Origin: Alteromonadaceae bacterium UBA2620
Lineage (GTDB): Bacteria; Pseudomonadota; Gammaproteobacteria; Enterobacterales; Alteromonadaceae
Direction: 5' to 3'
DNA: 46,573 bases
NCBI GenBank assembly: GCA_002339125.1
Contig: DDJQ01000079.1
Span: 1-46,573 of the forward strand
Part shown: in pieces, positions 16,865 to 24,187 of the stretch
Numbering within the stretch: position 1 is the first letter of the stretch
Layout: every line of letters begins with the position of its first letter
The notes under the pieces: model-generated
Told to the model about the DNA's origin: nothing
What the model saw: the letters and a program-made list of their open reading frames with translations, nothing else
Databases searched by the model: none
Translations under genes and position numbers: made by a program

Positions 16865-17744
16865 TACTCTGATGATGCCGCTAATGTTAAAAGTGTCCCG
16901 TTTAGGCGCGGCATTGTTTGGCCCGCAACATGATACTCCGGCAGACAGAAATACCGCCGGGCGAACTGGTCAAACTGGTGAAGTGTTTATCGTTGGGGCC
17001 GGACCGGGTGATGCTGAACTGCTCACGCTGAAGGCACACCGCTTATTACAGGAAGCCGACGTGGTGTTATTTGACTGGCTGGTGGATCAATCGGTACTCG
17101 ATTGTATTCCCCGTCATGTGGCCCGCGAGTTTGTGGGTAAACGTTGTGGCAAGCACAGCGTGCCCCAGGAAATGATTTGCCAGAGGCTGGTTGAGCTTGG
17201 GCTTGAGGGTAAGCGGGTAGTGCGCTTAAAAGGCGGCGATCCGGCGATTTTTGCCCGCACCAGCGAAGAAACCGATGCCCTTCATCAGGCGGGTATTCCG
17301 TTTGCTATTGTGCCTGGCATAACAGCGGCGTCCGGCGCTTCCGCTTACACAGGCATTCCACTCACTGATCGCCGTTTTGCTCAGTCTGTGCGATTTATGA
17401 CCGCACAGTTTAAGGACCCGGCTAAAGAAGCAGACTGGCAGGCTATTGCTCCAAGCAGTGAGCGCGAAACCACGGTGGTTTATATGGGGCTGAAGCGTTT
17501 AGCGTTGTTATCTCAGCGTCTTACAGAAGCCGGTGTTGATGCTAACTTACCCGTTGCAGTGATTGAAAACGCGTGTTGTAATCAACAGCAGGTTATCGTT
17601 GGCACCGTCAGCGATATTTATCAACGCGTGCTCGACGCGGCAATCGAAGGACCGGCACTTACCGTGATTGGTCATGTGGTTTCTGCCCGTCAGCCCATCA
17701 CCGCCGATTTGTTACATCATACCTATGAGCAACGCGCCATTTAG
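16848..17744 (+). CDS. cobA: Uroporphyrinogen-III C-methyltransferase (SUMT)
   Basis: The protein has about 298 residues. It methylates uroporphyrinogen III twice with SAM to precorrin-2, the precursor of the siroheme used by NirB. Seen motifs are VGAGPGDAELLT, RLKGGDPAIFAR, PGITAASGASAY and the C-terminal GPALTVIGHVV. The frame extends upstream to 16803, but ATG 16848 has GAGGAA at 16835-16840 with good spacing and couples translation to the nasA end. No CysG-like dehydrogenase/chelatase domain is fused, so those steps need another gene. An N-terminal extension of about 40 residues precedes the catalytic fold. The symbol is generic; nirE or cysG-A would also fit. Confidence 0.92.
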   Translation: MNMRFNTLMMPLMLKVSRLGAALFGPQHDTPADRNTAGRTGQTGEVFIVGAGPGDAELLTLKAHRLLQEADVVLFDWLVDQSVLDCIPRHVAREFVGKRCGKHSVPQEMICQRLVELGLEGKRVVRLKGGDPAIFARTSEETDALHQAGIPFAIVPGITAASGASAYTGIPLTDRRFAQSVRFMTAQFKDPAKEADWQAIAPSSERETTVVYMGLKRLALLSQRLTEAGVDANLPVAVIENACCNQQQVIVGTVSDIYQRVLDAAIEGPALTVIGHVVSARQPITADLLHHTYEQRAI

Positions 17745-18723
17745 CGAATACATCAAAGCCCTCGGCAAAGGCCAGCGGGGCGCCCGGCATCTTACTCAAG
17801 CTGAAGCTTTTGATGCTTTTTCTCAATTACTCAACCAATCTATAGCGCCGGAACAAGCCGGCGCTTTTTTGATGCTGCTGCGCATGCAGGAAGAATCTGT
17901 TGAAGAGCTATGCGGCTTTATTGCCGCCTGTCGCGACAAGTTACCCGCCGCATTAAGCGCAATGCAAGCCAGTGTGGATATTGGTTGTTATGCCGGTAAA
18001 CGCCGACAATTACCCTGGTATTTATTGAGCGCGGCGTTACTTGCAAGCGTTGGCTACCGGGTGTGCCTGCATGGTGCCAGTGAGCCCGGTTCAAAACGCT
18101 TTTATGCCAGCCATGCCCTGGCCGAGTTGGGTTTGCCACTGGCAACGTCGGTGCAACATGCCGAGCAAACCATGGGCAGCATGAATGCCTGTTATCTGGA
18201 TTTAGGCATTGCCCTACCCGAGCTTGATCGCATTATTAAACTGCGCGAATTATTTGGCTTACGGTCCTGTGCCAATACCCTGGCAAGGCTGTTAAACCCC
18301 AGTAATGCGCCGTTTGCAGTACAGGGGGTATACCATACTCACCTGGATGAGCGACATGCCAAAGTTAATGAAACCTTCAGCTCGCAGCAGTCACTGGTGT
18401 TTCGTGGCGACGGCGGCGACCCTGAGGTGAATCGTGACAGACCAACAGATTTGTATTACACCCGAAGCGGCGCCACTACCAAACTGGTGTTACCCGAAGC
18501 GGATGGCTGGGCAATGAAAGAACGTGATTTCTCAGTGGCGACGATGTTAGCGGTGTGGCGGGGCGATTTGGAACACGGTTATGCCCGTCAGGCCGTGATT
18601 GCTTCGCTGGCGGTATATCTGATGTTACTGGAAAAATTAAGTCAGCAAGCAGCAGAGCAGCGGGCAACAGAGCTATGGCAAATGCGCCATAAGCAGGCAT
18701 TGCCTTTTCACAGTGAGCACTGA
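17725..18723 (+). CDS. ybiB: YbiB/TrpD2-like glycosyltransferase-family protein
   Basis: The protein has about 332 residues in the anthranilate-phosphoribosyltransferase fold family, TrpD2 (YbiB) branch. The N-terminal helical domain shows FSEYIKALGKGQRGARHLTQ and EQAGAFLMLLRMQEES, and the nucleotide-binding-like part includes VCLHGASEPGSKR, LRSCANTLARLLNPSNAPF and VYHTHLDERH. E. coli YbiB is described as a nucleic-acid-binding, LexA-regulated homologue lacking TrpD activity. It overlaps the SUMT gene by 20 bases and closes the nirB operon. Similar placement in nitrate clusters of other gammaproteobacteria suggests a real but unexplained link. ATG 17725 is chosen over the longer frame inside SUMT. 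Tryptophan synthesis is unlikely. Confidence 0.8.
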   Translation: MSNAPFSEYIKALGKGQRGARHLTQAEAFDAFSQLLNQSIAPEQAGAFLMLLRMQEESVEELCGFIAACRDKLPAALSAMQASVDIGCYAGKRRQLPWYLLSAALLASVGYRVCLHGASEPGSKRFYASHALAELGLPLATSVQHAEQTMGSMNACYLDLGIALPELDRIIKLRELFGLRSCANTLARLLNPSNAPFAVQGVYHTHLDERHAKVNETFSSQQSLVFRGDGGDPEVNRDRPTDLYYTRSGATTKLVLPEADGWAMKERDFSVATMLAVWRGDLEHGYARQAVIASLAVYLMLLEKLSQQAAEQRATELWQMRHKQALPFHSEH

Positions 18724-18724
18724 C

Positions 18725-18748
18725 AGTGCACAAAATGCACTACGATGA
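18725..18748 (+). promoter_or_regulatory. Possible NtrC-type site upstream of the nitrate ABC unit
   Basis: AGTGCACAAAATGCACT is a 17-base inverted repeat directly after the ybiB stop, and the adjacent TGCACTACGATGAG resembles the first half of the NtrC dyad. It sits 65-90 bases before the -24/-12 element at 18814. The match to consensus is weak. Confidence 0.3.
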
Positions 18749-18813
18749 GTCGCTGAATTTCGGCGACAAATAACAGTGATTCATAAGTTATTGAAATTAA
18801 TGGTTATTAAATG

Positions 18814-18830
18814 TTGGCACTAAATGTGTA
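18814..18830 (+). promoter_or_regulatory. Sigma-54-like promoter for nitrate ABC transporter unit
   Basis: TTGGCAC followed by TAAAT and GTGTA gives a perfect -24 element and an imperfect -12. The upstream AAATG is shared with the nirB element. The leader after it can pair ACAGCAA (18840-18846) with TTGCTGT (18885-18891), enclosing hairpin GTAT-GCGCT-ATAC (18852-18864), an architecture parallel to the nirB leader. Confidence 0.65.
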
Positions 18831-18913
18831 TATATCTAAACAGCAATACTAGTATGCGCTATACCTAAACAATTTATTAATACCTTGCTGTCTTCTAACG
18901 AGGCGAGGTACAC

Positions 18914-18925
18914 GGCAACGAAGCC
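18914..18925 (+). promoter_or_regulatory. ANTAR-type hexaloop hairpin in leader 3
   Basis: GGC-AACGAA-GCC repeats the nirB leader element exactly, within a 15-base identical block GGCAACGAAGCCCAC. A1 and G4 of the loop match ANTAR targets, and the 3' arm merges into the terminator stem starting at 18924. Confidence 0.6.
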
Positions 18926-18973
18926 CACCCGTTCACAATGACGATGTCATTTCGAACGGGTGGGTTTTTTTTT
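18924..18973 (+). terminator. Leader 3 intrinsic terminator before the nitrate ABC genes
   Basis: CCCACCCGTTC (18924-18934) pairs with GAACGGGTGGG (18954-18964), and the interior AATGAC-gat-GTCATT forms a second coaxial stem. Nine T follow (18965-18973). It ends 16 bases before the ATG at 18990, so it is an attenuator in the leader and not the terminator of ybiB, whose stop is 200 bases upstream. Confidence 0.9.
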
Positions 18974-18989
18974 GGCTTAAGGAAAGTAC

Positions 18990-20381
18990 ATGTTACACAA
19001 GACTGTAAAACACAAGTTCAAGCAGGTGGCAGGTTCGCTGACACTGGTTGCGTCATTATTTACTGCCTCAGTGACTACCGTGTCTGCTGAGGATATTGGC
19101 TGGCCAGAAAAAGAAGAACTGAAGTTTGGTTTTATCAAGCTTACCGATATGGCGCCACTGGCGATTGCTTATGAAAAAGGCTATTTCGAAGACGAAGGCC
19201 TGTATGTCACGCTGGAAGCTCAGGCTAACTGGAAAGTGCTGCTTGACCGCGTAATTGATGGTCAGCTCGATGGCGCGCACATGCTGGCCGGTCAGCCGTT
19301 AGGTGCAACCATCGGTTTTGGTACTCAGTCGCACATTATTACCGCCTTCAGCATGGACTTAAACGGTAACGGGATCACCGTTTCTAACGATGTCTGGGCT
19401 GAGATGGAAAAGCACATTCCGGTTGAGAACGGCAAGCCCGTACATCCGATTAAAGCCGATTACCTTAAGCCTGTTGTAGAGAGCTACAAACAAGCGGGCA
19501 AGCCATTTAAAATGGGCATGGTATTTCCGGTTTCCACCCATAACTATGAACTGCGCTACTGGTTAGCCGCAGGCGGTATCCACCCGGGTTACTATGCACC
19601 GCACAAAGGCGATACCTCAGGCCAAATCGATGCTCAGGCGCTGCTGTCGGTAACGCCACCACCGCAAATGCCAGCGACCATGGAAGCCGGTACCATTTTC
19701 GGTTACTGCGTAGGTGAACCGTGGAATCAACAAGCGGTATTTAAAGGGATTGGTGTACCGGTTATTACCGACTACGAAATCTGGAAAAACAACCCGGAAA
19801 AAGTGTTCGGTGTGAGCAAAACCTGGGCCGAAGAAAACCCCAATACGCACATTCGCGTGGTTAAGGCGATGATCCGCGCGGCCATGTGGTTAGATGCAAA
19901 CAACAACGCTAACCGCCCGGAAGCCGTTAAAATTCTGGCCAAGAGCAGCTATGTAGGTGCCGATGCAGACGTTATTGCTAACAGCATGACCGGTACTTTT
20001 GAATACGAAAAAGGCGATAAGCGTGACGTGCCAGACTTTAATACCTTCTTCCGCCACAACGCGACTTACCCGTTCTACAGCGATGCAATTTGGTATTTAA
20101 CCCAGATGCGCCGTTGGGGACAGATTGCAGAGCCTAAGTCTGACGACTGGTACATGCAAACAGCAAAGAGCGTATATCGCCCTGATATCTACACCCTTGC
20201 TGCAAAAGCGCTGATTGAAGAAGGTCTGGCAGATCCTCAAGATTTCCCTGACTTCGACACAGAAACCGGCTTTAAGCCGCCGCAAACAGAGTTTATCGAT
20301 AACGTCACGTTTGATGGCAGCAAGCCCAATGAATACTTAGAGAAATTCTCAATTGGTCTGAAAGGCGACACGGTTCTATAA
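18990..20381 (+). CDS. nrtA: Nitrate ABC transporter substrate-binding protein, NrtA-like
   Basis: This 463-residue periplasmic protein has a Sec signal peptide (hydrophobic core around residues 15-30, cleavage near VSA-ED at about 34). It is a CmpA/NrtA-type binding protein. Visible family segments are KFGFIKLTDMAPLAIAYEKG, YFEDEGLYVTLEAQANWK, DGQLDGAHMLAGQPLG and GEPWNQQAVFKGIGVP. It captures nitrate (possibly nitrite) and delivers it to the permease encoded 39 bases downstream. The leader terminator predicts nitrate-dependent expression. Klebsiella calls the equivalent gene nasF. Substrate is inferred from family and context. Confidence 0.9.
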   Translation: MLHKTVKHKFKQVAGSLTLVASLFTASVTTVSAEDIGWPEKEELKFGFIKLTDMAPLAIAYEKGYFEDEGLYVTLEAQANWKVLLDRVIDGQLDGAHMLAGQPLGATIGFGTQSHIITAFSMDLNGNGITVSNDVWAEMEKHIPVENGKPVHPIKADYLKPVVESYKQAGKPFKMGMVFPVSTHNYELRYWLAAGGIHPGYYAPHKGDTSGQIDAQALLSVTPPPQMPATMEAGTIFGYCVGEPWNQQAVFKGIGVPVITDYEIWKNNPEKVFGVSKTWAEENPNTHIRVVKAMIRAAMWLDANNNANRPEAVKILAKSSYVGADADVIANSMTGTFEYEKGDKRDVPDFNTFFRHNATYPFYSDAIWYLTQMRRWGQIAEPKSDDWYMQTAKSVYRPDIYTLAAKALIEEGLADPQDFPDFDTETGFKPPQTEFIDNVTFDGSKPNEYLEKFSIGLKGDTVL

Positions 20382-20420
20382 CCGTGCCTCCCGGACCCTC
20401 GATGATAAAAGGTAAAGACG

Positions 20421-21413
20421 ATGAGTAAATCGGTACCAGTTGTCAGCCATATTGGCCAGATCCGCGGTAAAAATGTGTTAGGGAATATTATGTCCACCGT
20501 ACCAAAATTATTGATGCCTGTTGTTGGCATATTATTATTCCTCGCGATTTGGAATGTGGTAGCCAAAAACATCGATACGTCGCTGGGGCAGTTTCCTGGC
20601 CCGGCGCAGGTGTGGGAACAAACCTTTACGTTAATCGATGAACACAGCGCGCAGCGAGAGAAAGCCGCCGCATTTTACGAGCGCCAGGAAGTTCGCAACG
20701 CCAAGCGTGTTGCACAGGACCCGACCTACGTGCCGAAAATCCGTGATTTTACCGGCGCGCCAACCTTCTTCGATCAGATATGGACCAGTCTATACACGGT
20801 GATGGTGGGCTTTTTTATTGCCAGCATCGTGGCGGTGCCGGTGGGAATTCTGTGTGGTCTGAGTAAGTCCGCTTACTCGGCCATGAACCCGCTGATCCAG
20901 ATTTTTAAACCGGTGTCACCGCTGGCCTGGTTACCTTTGGTGACCATGGTGGTCAGTGCGGTGTACGTGAGTGATGACCCGATGTTTTCCAAATCGTTTA
21001 TTACCTCGGCTTTTACCGTTTCGCTGTGCTGCTTATGGCCCACGCTGATCAATACTGCAGTAGGTGTTTCCAACATCGATTCCGATCTGGTGAACGTGAG
21101 TAAGGTACTGCGCTTAAAGCCATTAAGCCATGTGCAGAAAATTGTTCTGCCAGCCTCTATTCCAATGATTTTTACCGGTTTACGTTTGTCACTGGGCATC
21201 GGCTGGATGGTGCTGATAGCGGCCGAGATGCTGGCACAGAACCCGGGCCTGGGTAAGTTTGTCTGGGACGAGTTCCAAAATGGCAGCTCAGAGTCACTGG
21301 CACGCATCATGGTAGCGGTTATCACCATTGGTTTAATCGGTTTCCTGCTCGACCGTCTGATGCTGTCTGTACAGCGCATGGTGAGCTGGGACAAAAACGC
21401 AGTGCTGCGCTAA
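20421..21413 (+). CDS. nrtB: Nitrate ABC transporter permease, NrtB-like
   Basis: The inner-membrane permease of 330 residues has an N-terminal helix (about 27-50), then a long charged periplasmic stretch of about 70 residues (EHSAQREKAAAFYERQEVRN). A standard five-helix BPD_transp_1 domain follows. The EAA-type coupling loop is SKVLRLKPLSHVQKIVLPAS followed by IPMIFTGLRL. The inserted region after helix 1 is typical of proteobacterial nitrate permeases. The gene starts 39 bases after nrtA and is followed by the ATPase 28 bases later. Confidence 0.9.
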   Translation: MSKSVPVVSHIGQIRGKNVLGNIMSTVPKLLMPVVGILLFLAIWNVVAKNIDTSLGQFPGPAQVWEQTFTLIDEHSAQREKAAAFYERQEVRNAKRVAQDPTYVPKIRDFTGAPTFFDQIWTSLYTVMVGFFIASIVAVPVGILCGLSKSAYSAMNPLIQIFKPVSPLAWLPLVTMVVSAVYVSDDPMFSKSFITSAFTVSLCCLWPTLINTAVGVSNIDSDLVNVSKVLRLKPLSHVQKIVLPASIPMIFTGLRLSLGIGWMVLIAAEMLAQNPGLGKFVWDEFQNGSSESLARIMVAVITIGLIGFLLDRLMLSVQRMVSWDKNAVLR

Positions 21414-21441
21414 GCGGCTAACACATTCGAGGAATTAAATT

Positions 21442-22290
21442 ATGCAAAGCAGACATTTAGAACTCAGCCAGGTAGGGATTGATTTTCCTACCCCAAAAGG
21501 GCCGTTTACTGCGTTAACCGACGTGAATCTGAAGATTCAGAAAGGGGAGTTTATCTCGCTGATTGGTCACTCCGGGTGCGGTAAATCTACCGTGTTAAAT
21601 ATTGTTGCCGGCCTGCATCAGGCAACCAGCGGTGGCGTTATTCTTGACGGTGCCGAAGTGAAAGAACCTGGCCCTGAGCGGGCGGTGGTGTTTCAGAACC
21701 ATTCATTGCTGCCCTGGTTATCCTGCTACAAAAACGTTGAGCTGGCCGTAAAGCAAACCCAGAAAGGTAAATCCAAACAGGAAATCCGCGACTGGGTCAT
21801 GCACAACATGGAACTGGTGCATATGACCCATGCACTGGACAAGCTGCCATCGGAGATCTCTGGCGGTATGAAGCAGCGGGTGGGCATTGCCCGGGCGCTG
21901 GCCATGGAGCCCAAAGTGTTGCTAATGGATGAACCCTTCGGTGCCCTTGATGCGCTGACCCGGGCGCATTTGCAGGACTCACTGATGGAGATCCATGCAG
22001 ATTTGGGTAATACGGTGATTATGATCACCCACGATGTAGATGAAGCCGTATTGTTATCTGACCGCATCGTAATGATGACCAACGGCCCTGCAGCCACCAT
22101 TGGCGAAATTCTCGACGTTAAACTCGAGCGTCCCCGGGACCGTCTGGCACTGGCTGATAACCCGGAATATAACCACTATCGTCATGAAGTGCTGACCTTC
22201 CTGTACGAAAAACAGAAAAAAGTGGAAACCGTTTCGGGCCATAAAAAAAACAAGCAGTCCGGCGCCAAAAAGAAGTCTGACGCCGCTTAA
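21442..22290 (+). CDS. nrtD: Nitrate ABC transporter ATP-binding protein, NrtD-like
   Basis: The 282-residue ATPase has Walker A GHSGCGKST (residues 42-50), Q-loop VVFQNHSLLPWL, signature EISGGMKQRVGIARAL, Walker B VLLMDEPFGALD and H-loop MITHDVDEAVLLSD. Sequence style matches the NrtD/NasD/SsuB nitrate-taurine class. A Lys-rich tail of about 20 residues (KKNKQSGAKKKSDAA) follows the fold. There is no NrtC-type ATPase with a fused binding domain. GAGGAA upstream supports the ATG. Confidence 0.9.
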   Translation: MQSRHLELSQVGIDFPTPKGPFTALTDVNLKIQKGEFISLIGHSGCGKSTVLNIVAGLHQATSGGVILDGAEVKEPGPERAVVFQNHSLLPWLSCYKNVELAVKQTQKGKSKQEIRDWVMHNMELVHMTHALDKLPSEISGGMKQRVGIARALAMEPKVLLMDEPFGALDALTRAHLQDSLMEIHADLGNTVIMITHDVDEAVLLSDRIVMMTNGPAATIGEILDVKLERPRDRLALADNPEYNHYRHEVLTFLYEKQKKVETVSGHKKNKQSGAKKKSDAA

Positions 22291-22318
22291 GTAATCTCAA
22301 TAAAAAACAATTTGTTAG

Positions 22319-22343
22319 CTCGGCCTGTAGAGGCCGGGCCGAG
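22319..22343 (+). other. Intercistronic hairpin between nrtD and porin gene
   Basis: CTCGGCC (22319-22325) can pair with GGCCGAG (22337-22343) around an 11-base loop. There is no T run after it, so it is not a clear terminator. It may set RNA stability between the transporter genes and the porin. Confidence 0.4.
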
Positions 22344-22372
22344 TATTCTCACGCTCAATTTAGGAATTTATC

Positions 22373-23587
22373 ATGAAAACACAAAGCTCTTTTTTCAAAC
22401 GAGGCCTGCTGGCTACGGTTATTTCTGCGGCCTTATTACCTGCCGCCCAAGCGGCTACTGAGTGGCATGATGCGCTGTCTGACTCCAAGGCTTCAGCCAG
22501 TTTTCGCCTGCGTTACGAGGGCGCGAACCAGGATAATGCGGTAAAAGATGCGAGCGCACTGACGCTGCGTACGTTACTGAGTTTCGAATCCGGTGAGTAC
22601 AACGGCTTTTCATTCAAAGCGGATTTGGAAGATGTGACCATCGTAATGGGGCAGGGCGACTACACTGTTGGCCCGGCCGGATATAACCCCGGCGAATATT
22701 CGGTGATTGCCGACCCGGAAACCACCGAACTGAATCAGGGCTATGTGCAGTTTAAAAATGACGGCCTGACCGTAAAAGCCGGCCGCCAGATCATTGCGCT
22801 GGACGGCCACCGTTTCGTGGGGCACGTTGGCTGGCGTCAGGACTGGCAGACCTATGATGCGGTTTCGGTAAACTACAAGGCAAGCGATAAGCTGAACGCG
22901 TTTTATGCCTATCTGAACAAGCGTAACCGTATTTTCGGTGAAGCAGCGGATATTGATTCAAAAGACCATTTGCTCAACGTAAGTTACCAGGATGACTTTG
23001 GTAGGTTAACCGCTTATGCCTACCTGCTTGAGGTGGATAACAACACTGATAACAGTCTGGATACCTACGGTGTAAGCTATGCCGGCGCTTATCAAACGGA
23101 TTCGGTTAAATGGCTTTACAGCGCTGAGTTTGCTACCCAGTCAAGCGAAGCGGCAGCGACTGATTACTCTGCTACTTATGCAATGTTGGAAGCGGGCGCA
23201 GTGGTGTCAGGTGTAACGGCTAAGCTAGGCTATGAGCTGCTGGGCTCTGATGATGGCATGTACGGCTTTGCCACACCACTGGCGACCCTGCATAAATTTA
23301 ATGGTTGGTCTGATCAATGGTTAGGCACACCAGCGCAGGGCTTACAGGATGTCTACGTGAGTGCGGCAACCAAGTTTGCCGGTGGGAAGTGGTTGTTTGT
23401 ATATCATGATTTCAGTGCAGATGAAGCGAGCAGCACGGTTGACGACCTGGGTAGTGAGATCAATATCCAGTACACCACCAAGATTGCTGAAAAATTTAGC
23501 TTCGGCGCTAAATACGCCAATTATTCAGCAGGCGACATTAAAGTAGATACTGATAAACTATGGGTATGGATAGCCACTAAGTTTTAA
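22373..23587 (+). CDS. Outer-membrane porin, alginate_exp-like, linked to nitrate uptake
   Basis: The 404-residue protein has a signal peptide (MKTQSSFFKRGLLATVISAALLPAAQAA is the shape, with cleavage near residue 27). It then has a beta-barrel pattern of alternating strands and turns, ending in Phe (WVWIATKF). Motifs such as ASFRLRYEGANQDN, QGYVQFKNDGLTVKAGRQ, ALDGHRFVGHVGWRQDWQTY and FYAYLNKRNRIFG fit the alginate-export/OprE-like porin family. Family naming implies alginate, but no alginate genes are here. Lying directly after nrtABD in the same direction, it more likely passes nitrate or other small anions across the outer membrane. It is followed six bases later by mobA. Confidence 0.8.
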   Translation: MKTQSSFFKRGLLATVISAALLPAAQAATEWHDALSDSKASASFRLRYEGANQDNAVKDASALTLRTLLSFESGEYNGFSFKADLEDVTIVMGQGDYTVGPAGYNPGEYSVIADPETTELNQGYVQFKNDGLTVKAGRQIIALDGHRFVGHVGWRQDWQTYDAVSVNYKASDKLNAFYAYLNKRNRIFGEAADIDSKDHLLNVSYQDDFGRLTAYAYLLEVDNNTDNSLDTYGVSYAGAYQTDSVKWLYSAEFATQSSEAAATDYSATYAMLEAGAVVSGVTAKLGYELLGSDDGMYGFATPLATLHKFNGWSDQWLGTPAQGLQDVYVSAATKFAGGKWLFVYHDFSADEASSTVDDLGSEINIQYTTKIAEKFSFGAKYANYSAGDIKVDTDKLWVWIATKF

Positions 23588-23593
23588 TCGACC

Positions 23594-24187
23594 ATGACAG
23601 CAGCCGCGATAGATAAGCTGATCCAGCAGCCTCCGCACCACAGCCTGGGATTCATCCTGGCCGGAGGCAGCTCCAGACGAATGGGGAGTGACAAAGCGCA
23701 ACTCAAAGTGGGTCAGCAAACTATGCTTGATATCGCAGCGGGTGTGCTTCACGCGGCAGCGGTGAATCAGCATTTTGTAATCGGCGGCGCTCTAGCTGAT
23801 TTAGTCGAACAGCAGTCAGGTCGGGGGCCTGCCAGTGCTATTTGTGATGTGCTGGCGCGTTTTTCTGCTACAGAGGATAGTCAGGGACTGGCTTTGTTTA
23901 TGCCGGTTGATATGCCCCGTCTTTCTGTTTTCAGCATTGATACCTTACTTGAGTGCGCCAGGCGTAATCAGCAGACTGTCTATTACAGCGCGCACTATTT
24001 ACCTTTGGTTATACCTGTCAACACGCAAGCGCAGGAGTCAGCACGAAAGCTTATTGCCGCTGACTCGTCACCTTCGGTACGTAAATTACTGGCCAGCCTG
24101 AACGCCCGGCCCGTGGCATTTAGTGGCAAAGTGGGTGAGCTGGTAAACATCAATCGCCCTGAAGAACTGGCCGGGTTAAGTTCTTAA
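23594..24187 (+). CDS. mobA: Molybdenum cofactor guanylyltransferase MobA
   Basis: The 197-residue cytosolic enzyme transfers GMP to molybdopterin, making the bis-MGD cofactor needed by NasA. The nucleotide-binding motif LAGGSSRRMGSDKAQLKVG lies at about residues 22-40. FMPVDMPRLS gives the metal-binding Asp, and the C-terminal VNINRPEEL is typical of MobA. It begins six bases after the porin stop, so it is probably cotranscribed. Its end overlaps the convergent HDOD gene by 12 bases. Xanthine dehydrogenase in this window would use a different Mo cofactor form. Confidence 0.9.
   Translation: MTAAAIDKLIQQPPHHSLGFILAGGSSRRMGSDKAQLKVGQQTMLDIAAGVLHAAAVNQHFVIGGALADLVEQQSGRGPASAICDVLARFSATEDSQGLALFMPVDMPRLSVFSIDTLLECARRNQQTVYYSAHYLPLVIPVNTQAQESARKLIAADSSPSVRKLLASLNARPVAFSGKVGELVNINRPEELAGLSS

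Noticed and set aside
17725..18723. Anthranilate phosphoribosyltransferase for tryptophan synthesis
   Set aside because: The sequence belongs to the TrpD2/YbiB branch and no other trp gene is present.
22373..23587. Alginate export function for the porin
   Set aside because: No alginate synthesis genes are present. Context is nitrate transport, so the family name was not taken as function.
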